Source of the DNA: Hyperoodon ampullatus
Lineage: Eukaryota; Chordata; Mammalia; Artiodactyla; Ziphiidae
Length of the DNA: 64,000 nucleotides
Direction of reading: 5' to 3'
NCBI GenBank assembly: GCA_949752795.1
Contig: CATKHW010000560.1
Coordinates: 1-64,000 of the forward strand
The notes under the pieces were generated by a model. It was not told where the DNA came from, did no database searches, and was given only the letters and a program-made list of their open reading frames with translations. This document shows positions 61,720 to 64,000 of this stretch, piece after piece; position 1 is the stretch's first letter, and every line of letters starts with the position of its first letter. Made by a program: the position numbers and the translations under genes.

Positions 61720-63483
61720 GGTCTCCTTTGGATTGTCAGAGAAGATAGGTGTATGTGCTGGGCGATCCCGTCTGTAGTTGAGAAGCCTGGAAAAAGGCAG
61801 TGTCTCCCCCGTTCGAAAGGTAGATAGTGGCGGCCTCAAGGCGGACGGAAAGACATTGCTGTTACCCGTCTTCTAGTCACCCTTAGGAATGCCTCCGTGA
61901 GGAAAGTGCGTTTTCTCCTGTGAATCCAGGTGGTCTCCAGTGCCTTGCTAGGAGCTCATCCCACGCTTGGCCGAGCTAAAGTGCGAAGCAAACGTGACCC
62001 CTAGCTTCAAGGTAAGCACGCGTGTTTCCTGTCAGCAAGGTTCGGTGTGCAGCCATCTCCATGAACCCTGACTCGATGATAGAGTGCTTTAACTCCTCTA
62101 CGGCTTTCCGTAGGCCTAAGAGAGTCACGTATGAATTCCCTACTGAGGGAGAGCGTGTGCACTGCGAGTGCCCTTTCTGTTTTCCGAGCCACATAACCCT
62201 GAACAGGCTGCTGGGGTCAACTCTGTCTACGCAGGGGGGAGGGCAATGAACTGATTCTCGCTTGCAGAGCATGCTGTCTACACGTGTTAGGCAGCCCCAG
62301 GGCAACTTTTTTGCCAGTATTACATTCAACCTGGCTCTCCCTCTGTGGAGGCCCTCTGAACTGCACTGAGAGGATCCCTGAGCCTGAAGCGCCTCCTGGC
62401 AACTCTTAACCTGTCACTCTCTCTTTGTGACGCAAGGTACACTGTAGGTCCAGCCTGACAGCAAATACAGAAAAACCGGGGAAACTGTGAGGCGTGTGGT
62501 CGATCCAACGTCACCTAGGCCTGACTAAGTCACTAAGCGGGTAATAATGCTATTCCTGGCACGCAAAACACCCCGAGTCCCATGAAGCGTGATCATAGTG
62601 TGTCTGAAAGCCTCCTGTCGTCAGCCAGAGAGTGCTGGGCAATGCGCTGTGTGGGCAAGTTGGAAATTGGAGAATGTGGGAGGAGCCCAGCTTTCCCCCT
62701 TTGGAAAGCAACTTCGCTGCAGCTTCCAAGCCGCCTGATAAACCACACCACCGGGACACTGTTCACTCCACCGATGCCTCTGAGGAACAGTGAGTTTCTC
62801 CAAAAGAAACCACGTGCTTGCGATTCCTTCCTGGGAGCCCCCCCCAGGAGCATACTGCAGCTAAATCGCCAACTTAATGTGACCTCGGGTCTCGAGGTAA
62901 GGCGCACAGTTTCCCTTTGCCAGAGATAGGGGTGCACCAGTCTCCAGGACGTCTTAGCCAATGGACGGCTTTACCTTTAGTAGGCCTCACAGCGCTCAAG
63001 ACTCTCACATGGGCGCTTCTTTCCAAGGAAGTACACGGTGTACCCAGAGCCTTCTGAGCACAGTCAAGGGATACACAGCTCTGGGAACATCATCCCTCAC
63101 TATGCAGTTGGAAGGGCCGGGGACTAATGCGTTCTCTATGGCTAGCGTTCCACAGCTTTGAAGCGGCCTCAGGAACGTGGTTATTGGCAGGCTTTTGTTC
63201 CAAGCGGGTCGGCCACGTTGAGGAAACCTAAGCTGCCCTGAAAGAAACCACCGGGGGCGCCAATGCAGTTTGGGGACTCCTGCCCGACGTCTCTCTAAGG
63301 GATGCGGAAACTGGCCTTTAGGTCCAGCCCGAAACGGAGATCCACCCTGAGCATTGCTGGGCATTTGCAACACCCAGAGTCACCGAGGCTCACTGAGGGC
63401 ATTGAGAGGATTATGCCATTCACCACATGCAGGACACACTTCATCCAAAAGTTTCATCGCAAGAGGCTGAACTGTGTTCCGAG
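61720..63483 (+). repeat. Unit 36 (gcaaacg, C8 run, type A end)
   Basis: It has gcaaacg, aacttttttg, the eight-C run at 62838-62845 and ccaagcgg. It is close to unit 4 but has gcagtttgg. Private gagcccagc at 62689. Confidence 0.95.
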
Positions 63484-64000
63484 GGTCTCCTTTGGATTGT
63501 CAGAGAAGATAGGTGTATGTGCTGGGCGATCCCGTCTGTAGTTGAGAAGCCTGGAAAAAGGCAGTGTCTCCCCCGTTCGAAAGGTAGATAGTGGCGGCCT
63601 CAAGGCGGACGGAAAGACATTGCTGTTACCCGTCTTCTAGTCACCCTTAGGAATGCCTCCGTGAGGAAAGTGCGTTTTCTCCTGTGAATCCAGGTGGTCT
63701 CCAGTGCCTTGCTAGGAGCTCATCCCACGCTTGGCCGAGCTAAAGTGCGAAGCAAACGTGACCCCTAGCTTCAAGGTAAGCACGCGTGTTTCCTGTCAGC
63801 AAGGTTCGGTGTGCAGCCATCTCCATGAACCCTGACTCGATGATAGAGTGCTTTAACTCCTCTACGGCTTTCCGTAGGCCTAAGAGAGTCACGTATGAAT
63901 TCCCTACTGAGGGAGAGCGTGTGCACTGCGAGTGCCCTTTCTGTTTTCCGAGCCACATAACCCTGAACAGGCTGCTGGGGTCAACTCTGTCTACGCAGGG
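63484..64000 (+). repeat. Unit 37 (partial, first 517 bases)
   Basis: It has gtgtctcc, gcaaacg/cttcaagg, cagccatctcc, AG retained and accctgaac. It is cut by the window end inside the polypurine stretch that begins gcaggg. Confidence 0.95.

Larger units (their letters stand above)
1..64000 (+). repeat. Tandem satellite array, 1.76-kb unit, about 36.3 copies
   Basis: The block beginning ggtctcctttgg at base 1 recurs at 1763, 3526, 5290, 7054 and so on to 63484, always in the same orientation, with spacings of 1761-1766 bp. Almost all units are exactly 1764 or 1762 bp. No other sequence interrupts the array. Each intact unit carries one GAATTC site (412 in the first unit), so EcoRI would give a ~1.76-kb ladder. 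Open frames are short (at most 159 codons), occur on both strands and recur only because the DNA recurs; they overlap each other and carry no recognisable domain. Known family: unit length and internal motifs recall the common cetacean satellite and, more distantly, the artiodactyl satellite I group. That identity is recalled, not searched. It could instead be a lineage-specific satellite of another mammal. Confidence 0.97.

Noticed and set aside
1..64000. CRISPR array or phage/plasmid tandem repeat
   Set aside because: The repeat is 1.76 kb with no short repeats separated by unique spacers, and there are no associated genes. Noncoding content and CpG decay point to a vertebrate satellite.
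1..64000. Ribosomal DNA or a tandem gene cluster
   Set aside because: No rRNA-like conserved stretch is recognisable and the unit is too short for a mammalian rDNA repeat. No long open frame is shared with codon-like variation.

Overview
The whole 64 kb window is one uninterrupted head-to-tail satellite DNA array. I find no protein-coding gene, RNA gene, transposon, CRISPR array or unique sequence. The repeat unit is 1,764 bp, or 1,762 bp in a class lacking one AG dinucleotide. There are 36 full units plus a 517-base partial unit. Unit boundaries use an arbitrary phase that starts at window base 1 (ggtctcctttgg). Both window ends lie inside the array, so its true extent is unknown.

The organism is most likely a mammal. 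Unit length, base composition, many CpG sites decaying to TpG/CpA, and degenerate internal motifs resemble the artiodactyl/cetacean satellite I group. From memory, the 'common cetacean' satellite has a unit of about 1.76 kb in baleen and several toothed whales and about 1.58 kb in delphinoids. A non-delphinoid whale is therefore my best guess, made on length and style, not on a sequence match.

There are three levels of structure. (1) Each unit is an ancient dimer: its two ~880-bp halves align with each other along their whole length. (2) The units are young tandem copies distinguished by a few dozen variant sites. (3) Units are organised in higher-order repeats. Units 6-21 (8818-37025) form a trimeric higher-order repeat of 5,288 bp (1764+1762+1762), seen as four trimers and two that have shrunk to dimers. 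Units 2-5 and 22-37 lack the AG-deletion class and are mosaics of other haplotypes, with local recent duplications (units 25-26; units 29-31).

Three types of unit end are used in the entries: type A (cggagatccacc, gaggctcactg, gcaagaggctg), type B (cagagatctacc, gcaggaggccg) and type C (cggagatctacc, ttaggccattc, gcaggaggccg). Positions 9474-12398 hold 22 single-base indels within 2.9 kb, against almost none elsewhere. This looks like an unpolished assembly patch. The window is a good record of unequal crossing-over and gene conversion in a satellite; nothing in it codes for an enzyme or defence system.
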